From Saprospiraceae bacterium (lineage in GTDB: Bacteria > Bacteroidota > Bacteroidia > Chitinophagales > Saprospiraceae), in contig JAHDGD010000014.1 in assembly GCA_020627825.1 (NCBI GenBank), positions 1 to 45,960 of the forward strand: a stretch of DNA of 45,960 nucleotides, in the 5' to 3' direction. The notes under the pieces are model-generated. The model searched no databases. It saw only the letters and a list, made by a program, of their open reading frames with translations, and had not been told where the DNA came from. Position 1 is the first letter of the stretch. The number at the start of each line of letters is the position of its first letter. Below are positions 15,959-24,111 of the stretch, piece after piece. A program made the translations under genes and the position numbers.

Positions 15959-17575
15959 TTAAAAAACATACCCCACTCCAAGTCGTAGACCAATATCAGT
16001 ATATCGCAATTCGATAGGATGTTCATCCCTTATCCAATTAGACAAGTGAGAACGGAAATCAATTCCACCTGAAAGCACAACTCGGTTTTCTGTATAATAT
16101 CGCAGTCCGAGTCCTCCTGTTAATTTATATCCTGTTGATGTTTTGAATACAGGACGCTCATCAAAAGAAACAACATCTACATTATCAACAATATGATAGC
16201 CGCTTCTAGAAGTATATAAATTGACAGACATCCCTATATCTCCGTAGACGGCTAGTGCTGAATTAAGTGCAATTTCATATCCTACAGCAGCTGTGAATTC
16301 AACCATACGATGGTAATTATAGGTGCTGTATAGAGCCATAGAATCTTGTGTAACTTCTAATGGTGCAGGAATTGTATCATTCATACCATCAGGACGAATA
16401 ATAATAATTACCGGAAGATCTTCAACTGTTGTTATGGTTTGACTCAAATTAATATCAAATTTTTCGTCAAGCTGACCATATCCTACACCTCCGTGAACAT
16501 ATAATCCACTATTAGTTTGATATCTGCCTACTGCATTCACCTGAAAGGTTTCAAGATACTTTTCTGTTTCAAGCTTATTTTGTTTCCATAGTTCACCTTC
16601 TTCTGAAAGTGCTGTAATCCTAGGAATACTATAATATGGAATGGCTTGTACCTCACCTACAAAATACCCTCTTAATCCACCTCTACTTCCTCCTCCAAAA
16701 GAAGGGCATGTAACCTTATTGGGTGGTAAAGACCCTATAAATTCAGTTGTTGCATCCATCTTTGTAAGATTGAAATGAGCCATATTTTCCAATGAATTCG
16801 AATAAACCAAAGATGTTTTAGAAGTAGATAATTCTTCAAGTTCTGTTGATTGATTCGCTACCTCTGTTGCTAATTCGACTTGTGTTTCGTTCTTAGTGTC
16901 TCCTATTTTTGTTACCGTAGATTCTTGAGCAACGGATGAACTGGAAATGTTAGATTCATTCGTTGACGGAAATTCTTCTGACGTTTGATGACTAGAAGGA
17001 TTACTAGTTGGGTTTACACCCAAAGGTGATGACTCTTTTGATGGTTCATTTTGTGGCAACATCATTGTTGATGAAGTAGAATGAGATGTATTTTCAAGAG
17101 AGGATTCAGAATTCTTGGACACAACGCCTTCAATAGGATTGCTATTGACGTTAGATGATGCAATGTCACTATTGTTTGACGTCCTATTATGTCCTGTCTT
17201 CTTTATTTCCTCAGAACCTACATATTCTTTATTTGAACTTGATGTTGCTGAAGTTGATGCAATGTGTGTCGTATTTGGTGTAGATCTTTGATCAAATGGT
17301 TCAGATTGTTTGTTTTGGTGTTGTGATTGAAAATAAAATATTGCAGCTATACCTATAAGTCCTACTACTGAAAGTCCAAGTATCCATTTCGTACTAATTA
17401 AGGAAGTAAGAATTCCTCCTTTAGCTGCTGTTGCCGAAGCACTTGAAACAGCAGTACCAGTCGCTGCTTCCGTCATTCCCGCTTGGATTCCTGCCCATAA
17501 GTTATCTGTATTTACAGCACTTTCGTAACTGGACAGCTTTGATTTTATACTATGTTCAAGTTTATCTTTTTCCAT
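15959..17575 (-). CDS. Putative dual-membrane-spanning anti-sigma protein with outer-membrane barrel
   Basis: A 538-residue protein in three parts. Residues 1-60 are cytoplasmic (MEKDKLEHSIKSKLSSYESA and an Ala/Thr stretch), followed by one inner-membrane helix at about 63-82 (WILGLSVVGLIGIAAIFYF). A Ser/Thr/Asn/Glu-rich linker spans about 85-260, long enough to cross the periplasm. The C-terminal part, about 295-538, shows alternating amphipathic strands, glycine and tyrosine turns and a final Phe (GVGYVF), as in small outer-membrane barrels. It overlaps the upstream ECF sigma gene by 31 bases. The layout matches the dual-membrane-spanning anti-sigma (Dma) proteins reported in Bacteroides. 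The anti-sigma role is inferred from position and layout. Confidence 0.75.
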   Translation of the reverse strand: MEKDKLEHSIKSKLSSYESAVNTDNLWAGIQAGMTEAATGTAVSSASATAAKGGILTSLISTKWILGLSVVGLIGIAAIFYFQSQHQNKQSEPFDQRSTPNTTHIASTSATSSSNKEYVGSEEIKKTGHNRTSNNSDIASSNVNSNPIEGVVSKNSESSLENTSHSTSSTMMLPQNEPSKESSPLGVNPTSNPSSHQTSEEFPSTNESNISSSSVAQESTVTKIGDTKNETQVELATEVANQSTELEELSTSKTSLVYSNSLENMAHFNLTKMDATTEFIGSLPPNKVTCPSFGGGSRGGLRGYFVGEVQAIPYYSIPRITALSEEGELWKQNKLETEKYLETFQVNAVGRYQTNSGLYVHGGVGYGQLDEKFDINLSQTITTVEDLPVIIIIRPDGMNDTIPAPLEVTQDSMALYSTYNYHRMVEFTAAVGYEIALNSALAVYGDIGMSVNLYTSRSGYHIVDNVDVVSFDERPVFKTSTGYKLTGGLGLRYYTENRVVLSGGIDFRSHLSNWIRDEHPIELRYTDIGLRLGVGYVF

Positions 17576-18108
17576 GAATCGTCATTCTCTGTTTGAATAA
17601 TTCTTTTTCTTAATATCGCTTTTGCACGTGCTAGATTGGATCTTGACGTAGAAGCATTAATGTTTAGTTTTTCACCTATTTCTTTATGATCATATCCTTC
17701 CATTATATATAAGTTAAATACCATTCGATATTGATCGGGTAATTCTCTTACTAATGCAAGAATTTGTTCTTCATGAAGATCGGACCATACTTTTGGATCC
17801 GCTTTTATATAAAGTGTTTCAGGATCTTCGGATTGATGATAATCCATATATTTTTTTCGTCTTCTTAGTGCTTCGTTCGCTACAATTCTACTCATCCAGT
17901 TTTTCAGTTTGCCTTTTTCCTTACTGAATTGATGAAAGTTTGAAAATACCTTAATGAAAGCTTCTTGTAATATATCTTGAGCACTTGCTTCATCTGGCAT
18001 ATAACGTCTTGCAACTGTAAAAAGATAACCTGCATATGTATCCACTAGTGCTCTTTGGGCGGAAGCCTGAGAACGTAAGCAGCCTGATATGATTTCCGTT
18101 TCTTTCAC
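17545..18108 (-). CDS. ECF RNA polymerase sigma factor (module 2)
   Basis: A 187-residue ECF sigma factor. Region 2 is at about 20-95 (YAGYLFTVARRYMPDEASAQDILQEAFIKVF, then LKNWMSRIVANEALRRRKK) and region 4 at about 120-175 (LVRELPDQYRMVFNLYIMEGYDHKEIGEKLNINASTSRSNLARAK). It is distinct from the sigma factor at 1147, having a more canonical region 2.2. Its 3' end overlaps the start of the barrel-bearing membrane protein by 31 bases, implying a sigma/regulator pair. A regulatory-domain lipoprotein lies 81 bases upstream on the same strand and could belong to the same unit. Confidence 0.95.
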   Translation of the reverse strand: MKETEIISGCLRSQASAQRALVDTYAGYLFTVARRYMPDEASAQDILQEAFIKVFSNFHQFSKEKGKLKNWMSRIVANEALRRRKKYMDYHQSEDPETLYIKADPKVWSDLHEEQILALVRELPDQYRMVFNLYIMEGYDHKEIGEKLNINASTSRSNLARAKAILRKRIIQTENDDSWKKINLNIV

Positions 18109-18189
18109 ATTTTCATTTTTGATGATAAAGAGGTTTTGATTAAAGGAATGAGGAGGAAGTAAACTTCCTCCCCATATTGGGCATCCTCT

Positions 18190-19947
18190 TTAATTTTCGG
18201 TTAGATCCCATTCAATTGTTATTTGAACTTCATCTGTTCCTCCTTGTGCGCTTACTGTAACTAATTCAGTAATTCCTTTTACTCGTCCTCCAGTTCCTTC
18301 GTTAATGGTTACGTCTGCCGTTGCACCATCACATCCACTGTTACAGAAGAAGAAACTTCCATTAGGGTTTGATAGCTCAAATGAAAAGAAATCTATACTT
18401 TCAATATTTACTGTTCCTGTTTGTAATTCATCCAATTCTAAATTAAGTTGTACAAATGTAGAATCTTGTCCTTCAGAACCTATAAAATACTGTCCACTTG
18501 GATTAAATCCACCGTAAAGCCATTCGAAAAGTACGATTTCATCAGCTGGATCTTCTACTGTAATCTTGATGAATTCTGTGATTTCATCACACACTTCAAT
18601 TGTCCCAAGGTCTACTGTACCTGTTGTTGTTACCTCTATTGGCTCACTTACCTTAAATTCGTCTAAATCATATCCTTTAACAATTGCATCAACGGATTGA
18701 CATAAAAATAATTCAGACATAAATGCTCCTTGATCATCTATTGGCATGTTATATGCGAAATAATCATATTCAATAAATGCATATCCATTTGTTACTGCTG
18801 ATCCTGCGCAGTTCACTAAATTACCACTGATTGTAGTTGTGTTAATCGCTGGAATTGTGATTGTACCAATATCTGTATCTTCCGTGTATGGACCATAATT
18901 TCCTTCAAATAACACTTCACCACAGTAATCTTTAGCTACAATATTTAATACCTGATTTTTTGGCATTTTACCTGAGAAGTTTCCTTCTGAATCAGTGTAC
19001 CCATATCGCGTACCTATTCCATCCACTGTAATTTCTAGCTGTACAAATCCAGCAGGTGTTCCATTTTCTGTTTCTACTGTACCACTTACCACTACAAGTG
19101 GGAATGGAGCATCACAATTCCAAAATGAAAAATGTGAAACTTGTCCTACATATGATCCATCTTGTAAAGTTGCGGTTCCTTCTTCTTCCCAGTAACCGGT
19201 ATCTTCATTAAATGACCATAATGGAATAGAGCTTGGTGCTATTCCTTGATATTCGGAAGGCAATGGAAAGGTTAGTTCTGCTTCTGTGTTATCCGCCATA
19301 TTAAGTTCTTGTCCTGCGCTTCCTCTTAATTCAACTGCAACCATACCATACGTTGCAAGCTGTACTCCTTCATCATCCGAATTGATCGCTCTTAAATCAC
19401 CAGGCATTTCACTGTCTATCTGATCGCTAGAAGGGTCAATCCATTTAACAAAAACATCTACTGGACCATTGTATGCGTTTCCAGATTGATCTGCTATTGA
19501 ATTAGCAGGAAATACTACTGATGCATTATCAGACGTTGTTACAGAACCTCCCGTTGAACTTTGGATCGTTCCTGTAAGCTCCATCGTTAATAATTTGATT
19601 TGTGTAAACGTTATTGTTCCTACATGAGGATTAACAACTTTTGCACCAATAAAATAACCATTCTTAGAAGCTTTGATGTAACTTCCATTTTTATTAAATT
19701 CACCTTCTACTGTAAAAAAGCCGTTTTCATCCGTAAATGTCGTTTCTCCTTCTACATCTACCAACACATCTTGGAGCGGTGCATTGTCTTCTCCTATAAT
19801 TCTACCATTAATAGAAGTTTCAACTAATACTACTGGATCGTCAAACATTTTGTCACCAACTGAAGTGTCAATAAAGTTATCTCTACACGAACTAAAGATC
19901 ATTAATATTAGGATGCCCATCCAAATGTTACTTCTCAATAATTTCAT
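18190..19947 (-). CDS. Carboxypeptidase-regulatory-like domain lipoprotein
   Basis: A 585-residue predicted lipoprotein with signal MKLLRSNIWMGILILMIFSSC and lipobox Cys21. Two carboxypeptidase-regulatory-like beta repeats are visible, at about 46-115 (NGRIIGEDNAPLQDVLVDVEG) and 286-360 (VSGTVETENGTPAGFVQLEI). Between them is a domain of the type found in FAM171 and cartilage-layer proteins (residues 125-280, with ASVVFPANSIADQSGNAYNGPVDV). The C-terminal third has paired Cys and a beta-rich pattern. It probably sits on the cell surface or periplasmic face. It precedes the second ECF sigma gene and may be its target or sensor partner; no substrate can be named. Confidence 0.8.
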   Translation of the reverse strand: MKLLRSNIWMGILILMIFSSCRDNFIDTSVGDKMFDDPVVLVETSINGRIIGEDNAPLQDVLVDVEGETTFTDENGFFTVEGEFNKNGSYIKASKNGYFIGAKVVNPHVGTITFTQIKLLTMELTGTIQSSTGGSVTTSDNASVVFPANSIADQSGNAYNGPVDVFVKWIDPSSDQIDSEMPGDLRAINSDDEGVQLATYGMVAVELRGSAGQELNMADNTEAELTFPLPSEYQGIAPSSIPLWSFNEDTGYWEEEGTATLQDGSYVGQVSHFSFWNCDAPFPLVVVSGTVETENGTPAGFVQLEITVDGIGTRYGYTDSEGNFSGKMPKNQVLNIVAKDYCGEVLFEGNYGPYTEDTDIGTITIPAINTTTISGNLVNCAGSAVTNGYAFIEYDYFAYNMPIDDQGAFMSELFLCQSVDAIVKGYDLDEFKVSEPIEVTTTGTVDLGTIEVCDEITEFIKITVEDPADEIVLFEWLYGGFNPSGQYFIGSEGQDSTFVQLNLELDELQTGTVNIESIDFFSFELSNPNGSFFFCNSGCDGATADVTINEGTGGRVKGITELVTVSAQGGTDEVQITIEWDLTEN

Positions 19948-20106
19948 TTTACTTTCTTTTTTAAGTTTTAATTAATTGTTCACTTTGATTATACACCAAT
20001 CAACTAAAGTGATGCGTTGAGCAATTAAAATAATTTACATTCTTTATAAAAAATATATAATCTAATAATTATCAGTTATTTATGTCAAAATATAAAACTA
20101 ATTATC

Positions 20107-21747
20107 TTATGTAATTGAAAATTTTACTTGGAATTCTTCTCTTGACAAACTACTTAAATTCTCATTGGGGTTAACATATGCTTTTCTTGCAACACGAACT
20201 CCATGCGCCACCATATGTATCGCTTCTTTAGAATGTGCATCAGGGTTTATGCTAATCATTACACCTTTTGATCTACAATAGTCGATCCAATGATAATCGA
20301 TATCTAGACGATTGGGATGAGCATTTAATTCGATGATGACATTGTGAGCTGCGCATGCATCTATTATCTGCGCATGATCAATAGGATATGCCTCCCTACT
20401 CAATAAAAGTCTGCCCGTAGGATGACCTAAAATATTGGTGTACGGATTCTTAATTGCATTCATTAATCTTGCAGTGGCTTTTTCTTCTGACATATTTAAA
20501 TTGCTGTGTATAGAAGCAATCACTACATCAAAGCCTTTTAATATTTCTTCGTCATAATCTAGCGAACCGTCATTAAGAATATCACTTTCAATCCCTTTAA
20601 ATATTCGGAAATCAGTCATGGCATTATTCAATTGATCAATTTCTTCCCATTGAGCTTTTACTTGTTCTGGTTTTAATCCATCAGCATAAAAAGCAGTTTG
20701 TGAATGATCCGTAATCAATAAATATTCAAAGCCAGATTTTTTACAATATTCTGCCATTTCTTTCAGACTGTGTAATCCATCTGAATAGGTACTATGAGCA
20801 TGAATAATTCCTTTAATATCTCCTTTTTTTATCAACTCATCATCGCCTCTGTCTCGCGGTTTTAAATCGAATAATTCACGTTGTGGAGGAGCAATAAAAG
20901 AAATATCTAATTCATTAAAAATGGCTTCCTCATTTAATAGATCAAGATATTCTTCTGGTTCGTACTCATATTCATCCTGAAGATATTCAATAAATTCTTC
21001 TGTTGAATTCCGTGCTAATTGTTCAATTGCAAATTCTTCTTGTGGTATGCTTTCAATATGAATATCTACGCCATCAATGTTATGGTTTTCCTTTTCTTGA
21101 TCTTCATGTTGTTGAATAAATACTAGCAACTTGTCTTCATAAGACTCTGTTACCAATACTTCGATTCCTTTAATCACTTGATCATGTTTAGCGGCGTCCC
21201 CTACAATTGCAGCATTTCCATCAAGATCTTTTTCAATAAATAATCTAATCTTTTCGATTGCATGTATAGCGTCTGCATAATGAAAAAACCCTTTAGAGGA
21301 TTGAAAATATTTTAATTTAGACAGTAAAGATTCTTGGGTTTTTAACCCAAATCCTTTTAACGACACTAATCTATTTTCATTACACGCTTGTAAAAGTTCT
21401 CCTATAGTTGTGATGCCCAATTGGTTCCATACGGCTGAAACTTTTTTGGGCCCAAAGCCCCTAACAGAAAGCATTTCAATTATACCTGGAGGCGTCATTT
21501 CTTTGAAGCGTTCAAGAGTGTCCATATAACCTTTTGATTTCAGCTCATCAATTTTACCTGCAATTGCTTTGCCCAAGCCATTAATAGAAAGAATCTCCTC
21601 TGTTGACATCTCATTCAAAGGTGTTTCCTGTTTTCTAAGGATATTGTATGCGGAATAATAGCTTCTTATTTTAAAAGGGTTTTCACCGTGCAAATCCATT
21701 AACTTACCTAATAAATTAAAAGATCGAGCTATTGCTTTATTATCCAT
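20107..21747 (-). CDS. PolX-like protein: degenerate polymerase domain fused to PHP phosphoesterase
   Basis: A 546-residue protein with PolX architecture: helix-hairpin-helix region (about 1-145, with SINGLGKAIAGKI and SVRGFGPKKV), a palm-like region (about 155-285) and a C-terminal PHP domain (about 312-546). The PHP metal motifs look intact: HAHSTYSDG at 316, TDHSQTAF, GIESDI, SIHSN, GHPTGR, NAHPNR and NPDAH. The palm is degraded. The usual GS-x-x-R reads GDAAK at 183, the DxD pair reads GIE at 194-196, and the TGS of the nucleotide site is not recognisable. It should keep nuclease or phosphatase activity but not DNA synthesis. TACTTTTG lies upstream on the minus strand (21767-21760). Confidence 0.88.
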   Translation of the reverse strand: MDNKAIARSFNLLGKLMDLHGENPFKIRSYYSAYNILRKQETPLNEMSTEEILSINGLGKAIAGKIDELKSKGYMDTLERFKEMTPPGIIEMLSVRGFGPKKVSAVWNQLGITTIGELLQACNENRLVSLKGFGLKTQESLLSKLKYFQSSKGFFHYADAIHAIEKIRLFIEKDLDGNAAIVGDAAKHDQVIKGIEVLVTESYEDKLLVFIQQHEDQEKENHNIDGVDIHIESIPQEEFAIEQLARNSTEEFIEYLQDEYEYEPEEYLDLLNEEAIFNELDISFIAPPQRELFDLKPRDRGDDELIKKGDIKGIIHAHSTYSDGLHSLKEMAEYCKKSGFEYLLITDHSQTAFYADGLKPEQVKAQWEEIDQLNNAMTDFRIFKGIESDILNDGSLDYDEEILKGFDVVIASIHSNLNMSEEKATARLMNAIKNPYTNILGHPTGRLLLSREAYPIDHAQIIDACAAHNVIIELNAHPNRLDIDYHWIDYCRSKGVMISINPDAHSKEAIHMVAHGVRVARKAYVNPNENLSSLSREEFQVKFSIT

Positions 21748-21938
21748 ACTTTTTTATCTCAAAAGTACAAAGTAGTTCTTATACAATTTGCAATACATGA
21801 CTGCTGAAAATAGTATGATCATTAATTTTCTACGTTCAAATTTAGAAACGCGAGCATCGTCGTGTTGCAGTAAAGCTTTATAACGAAATTTTTAAGAATG
21901 AGTGCTGCTCTTAAATACTATATAAAAGTATCAAAACG

Positions 21939-21969
21939 AAAAAACCCATACTCCTTTAAGAATATGGGT
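21939..21969 (-). terminator. Rho-independent terminator on the minus strand
   Basis: Read on the minus strand, ACCCATA pairs with TATGGGT across a 12-base loop and is followed by six T. It would end a leftward transcript that has crossed the structured region. It lies about 190 bases upstream of the PolX-like gene, so it is not that gene's own terminator. Confidence 0.6.
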
Positions 21970-22213
21970 AAAAACAAATTTCTCACGATCATGAAAAATG
22001 GGTTTTTCAAAAGAACCACATGGTGTTAGTTGTGGTGCGTATACTTTTACAGTATACTACATGGTGTTTTAATGGGTTGATTTTTGTTTTGTTTATCGTG
22101 TTTTTATGGTGCATTCTATTTACCCGTATTATGCAATAGAAAATCTATTATGACCCAAACTGCCTTTGAAATAAAGGCTACACCAACTTTTGCTCATGCA
22201 CCATAGTGGTGAC

Positions 22214-22293
22214 TATGATTCTTTCACAAAAGTTGTTATTTCTTCGGAAGTTTAGGTCTCATTACGACGTTCTATTACATATTGCGGGTTTAA
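22214..22293. repeat. Intergenic repeat, copy 1
   Basis: This 80-base stretch aligns in the same orientation with 40452-40530. It shares TATGAT, the 12-mer TTGTTATTTCTT (22233-22244), TTCTATT and GGGTTTAA at the same spacing. Over the 49 ungapped bases 22229-22277 I count about 38 matches by hand. Confidence 0.65.
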
Positions 22294-22313
22294 GTTTTTC
22301 ATGAGTTAATGGG

Positions 22314-22508
22314 TCACATATTTCTACCAGAAGCAAAAGATGTGAAGTTTTTGTTTTTCGAGCATATCGGGCATAATTCTTCATGCTCTTTTAATTGTTC
22401 ATCCGATAATTTGGTCATCATGTTTTGTGTGTTAATGGGTGTATCTTGTGTTTTATGTTGTTTCTTCATCATTTTAGTGCAGCTGCAATTTGATTGTGAG
22501 TCCTTCAT
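22314..22508 (-). CDS. Possible small Cys-rich protein
   Basis: A 64-residue frame downstream of queG on the same strand. It carries two cysteine clusters, CSC near residue 8 and CPIC near residue 46, in a polar, Lys- and Gln-rich chain (KLSDEQLKEHEELCPICSK). This is reminiscent of a small metal-binding protein, but I recognise no family. It begins 125 bases after the queG stop, and the minus-strand terminator at 21939 would end its transcript. A longer plus-strand frame overlaps it but has no protein-like composition. Existence as a gene is unproven. Confidence 0.4.
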   Translation of the reverse strand: MKDSQSNCSCTKMMKKQHKTQDTPINTQNMMTKLSDEQLKEHEELCPICSKNKNFTSFASGRNM

Positions 22509-22633
22509 TCTAAATGTTTTTGACGATCATATAATTTTAATGATGATACAAATATGGAAATAGGATGTGCTGTAAAATTTTCTATTTTAGTCAAAAACAC
22601 ATTAATGTTTGTACAATATGTAAATAGGTGGTG

Positions 22634-23560
22634 TTACTCTGAAATAAAGGAAATGTTGCGTTTCAATCCTTTGTACTTGGTTCTTTTAACGGCTGTACCT
22701 GTGAAAAGAGAATCAAAAAGATCTTCCGTGATCTCTTTCCAATCGCTTTTTCTCATTTTTTTCAGTTCGTCAGTTGGGTGTAGTCGATCTTCGTTGTGTG
22801 GTTTGGAAAAACGATTCCATGGACATACCTCCTGACAAATATCGCAACCAAATATCCAATCTTGCATATCATTTTTATAGGCTGGTGGAATGTTATTCTT
22901 TAGTTCGATCGTTAAGTATGAAATACATTTGGATGCATCCAAAATATATCCATTATCAAGTATCGCATCGGTAGGACATGCATCTATGCATCGAGTGCAG
23001 GTGCCACAATGATCTTTTACTGGAGAGTCATAGTCTAATTCTAAATCTGTGATAAGTTCTGCAAGAAAAAAATAGGAGCCTCTATTTTTATTGAGAAGCA
23101 ATGTGTTTTTTCCGATCCAACCGAGACCTGATCTTTTTGCCCAGTCTCTTTCAAGTACTGGTGCAGAGTCAACAAAAGCACGACCGTTAATATCACCTAC
23201 TTTTTCTTTGAGCTCAGTTAAAAGTTTTTTCAGTTTCTTTTTTATAAAATTATGATAGTCTTTACCATAGGCATAACGTGCAATTTTGTAATTGTCTTCT
23301 GATGGTAATTCTTGATGTGGATAATAATTAAATAGGAGGCTTATAACAGACTTTGCTCCTGGGACAAGTTTCGTAGGATCAACCCGTTTTTCGAAGTGAT
23401 TTTCTAAGTAGCTCATTTCGCCTTGATGATTGTTATTTAGCCAATCATCAAGGCGACGTGCTTCTTCTTCCATAAATTCTGCTTTACTCACTCGGATTTC
23501 ATCGAACCCGAGATCTTGTGCTTTTTCAATTAAAAAGCGTTTTAAAGCAGTTTTGTCCAT
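22634..23560 (-). CDS. queG: Epoxyqueuosine reductase
   Basis: A 308-residue cobalamin- and iron-sulfur-dependent enzyme that reduces epoxyqueuosine to queuosine in tRNA, the last step of the pathway. Two [4Fe-4S] motifs are present: HCGTCTRCIDACPTDAI and FGCDICQEVCPWNRF. The catalytic Asp region reads AFVDSAPVLERDWAKRSGLGWIGKN, a family hallmark. It starts 3 bases after the DUF4920 lipoprotein gene and shares that gene's promoter. Length matches bacterial QueG enzymes lacking the C-terminal HEAT extension (E. coli 379). Confidence 0.96.
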   Translation of the reverse strand: MDKTALKRFLIEKAQDLGFDEIRVSKAEFMEEEARRLDDWLNNNHQGEMSYLENHFEKRVDPTKLVPGAKSVISLLFNYYPHQELPSEDNYKIARYAYGKDYHNFIKKKLKKLLTELKEKVGDINGRAFVDSAPVLERDWAKRSGLGWIGKNTLLLNKNRGSYFFLAELITDLELDYDSPVKDHCGTCTRCIDACPTDAILDNGYILDASKCISYLTIELKNNIPPAYKNDMQDWIFGCDICQEVCPWNRFSKPHNEDRLHPTDELKKMRKSDWKEITEDLFDSLFTGTAVKRTKYKGLKRNISFISE

Positions 23561-23563
23561 TGC

Positions 23564-24052
23564 TTATTGTACGGCTTTATTCTTAAGAAAGACACCACTA
23601 GCCATGAACTTATATTCTTCTTGTGGTTCTGTGATGGCTTCAATTTCTTCTTTGGACTTTCCTTCATCTTCTGCATAGTGTCTCAACTCATCCACAGGCG
23701 TAATTTCTTTATATGCTTTTCCTCGCATTACCACTTCTTGTCCTTCACAATCTAATGGTAGGAAAAATCCATAATCTTTAAATTTTACAAAAAAGGATTC
23801 ATCAGGATTGTTTTGTGTAATGATGTTTGTCCAACATCCTTTTTTCTTGCAAACGGATTCCACCATTCCTGCCAATTGGATATTGAGTGTATCTTTCGCC
23901 GATAATCCAGTCATTGCATCTTGGACATTTGTTGTTTTTTCAATAGTAAACTCTTCACCGAAAAATGCTCCCTCAGATGTCGTTGCAGACGGTTCTGCTG
24001 TTTTACAAGAGTATATTGCAATAGCGAATAATATAATAATAAGGTGCTTCAT
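23564..24052 (-). CDS. DUF4920 family lipoprotein
   Basis: A 162-residue predicted lipoprotein: signal MKHLIIILFAIAIYSC with lipobox Cys16, then a compact domain with SVCKKKGCWTNI, FFVKFKDYGFFLPLD and ELRHYAEDEGKSKEEIEAI, features I associate with DUF4920 of Bacteroidota. The paired Cys at SVC...GCW may bind metal or form a disulfide. Function is unknown. It is the first gene of a two-gene unit with queG and has its own strong promoter inside the end of the repressor gene. Confidence 0.82.
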   Translation of the reverse strand: MKHLIIILFAIAIYSCKTAEPSATTSEGAFFGEEFTIEKTTNVQDAMTGLSAKDTLNIQLAGMVESVCKKKGCWTNIITQNNPDESFFVKFKDYGFFLPLDCEGQEVVMRGKAYKEITPVDELRHYAEDEGKSKEEIEAITEPQEEYKFMASGVFLKNKAVQ

Positions 24053-24081
24053 TGTTTTTTTACTTATTTAACGTGAAAAAA

Positions 24082-24111
24082 CAAAGATACGTAGAGTATT
24101 CTTTAATTCAA
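24082..24111 (-). promoter_or_regulatory. Consensus promoter of the DUF4920-queG unit
   Basis: On the minus strand TTG (24111-24109), a 19-base spacer and TATCTTTG (24089-24082) fit the Bacteroidota consensus. The -33 element lies inside the last codons of the repressor gene, so queG can be expressed independently of it. Confidence 0.72.

Larger units (their letters stand above)
21768..22313. other. Gene-free, stem-loop-rich region
   Basis: About 545 bases without a credible coding frame. It holds at least six perfect short stems: 21944-21969, 22015-22036 (ACCACA/TGTGGT), 22039-22057 (GTATACT/AGTATAC), 22135-22149 (AATAGA/TCTATT), 22162-22178 (GCCTTT/AAAGGC) and CAACTTTTG 22184-22192 with CAAAAGTTG 22227-22235. 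The last encloses CATAGT-GGTG-ACTATG at 22202-22217. A 10-base direct repeat ACATGGTGTT occurs at 22018 and 22059. The right part is repeated upstream of purH. It is a candidate non-coding RNA or a mobile-element remnant. Confidence 0.55.

Noticed and set aside
22309-22835. Two plus-strand open frames in the queG/structured region
   Set aside because: They overlap queG and the Cys-rich frame on the other strand, have skewed hydrophobic or Cys-Phe-rich composition and no recognisable domain.
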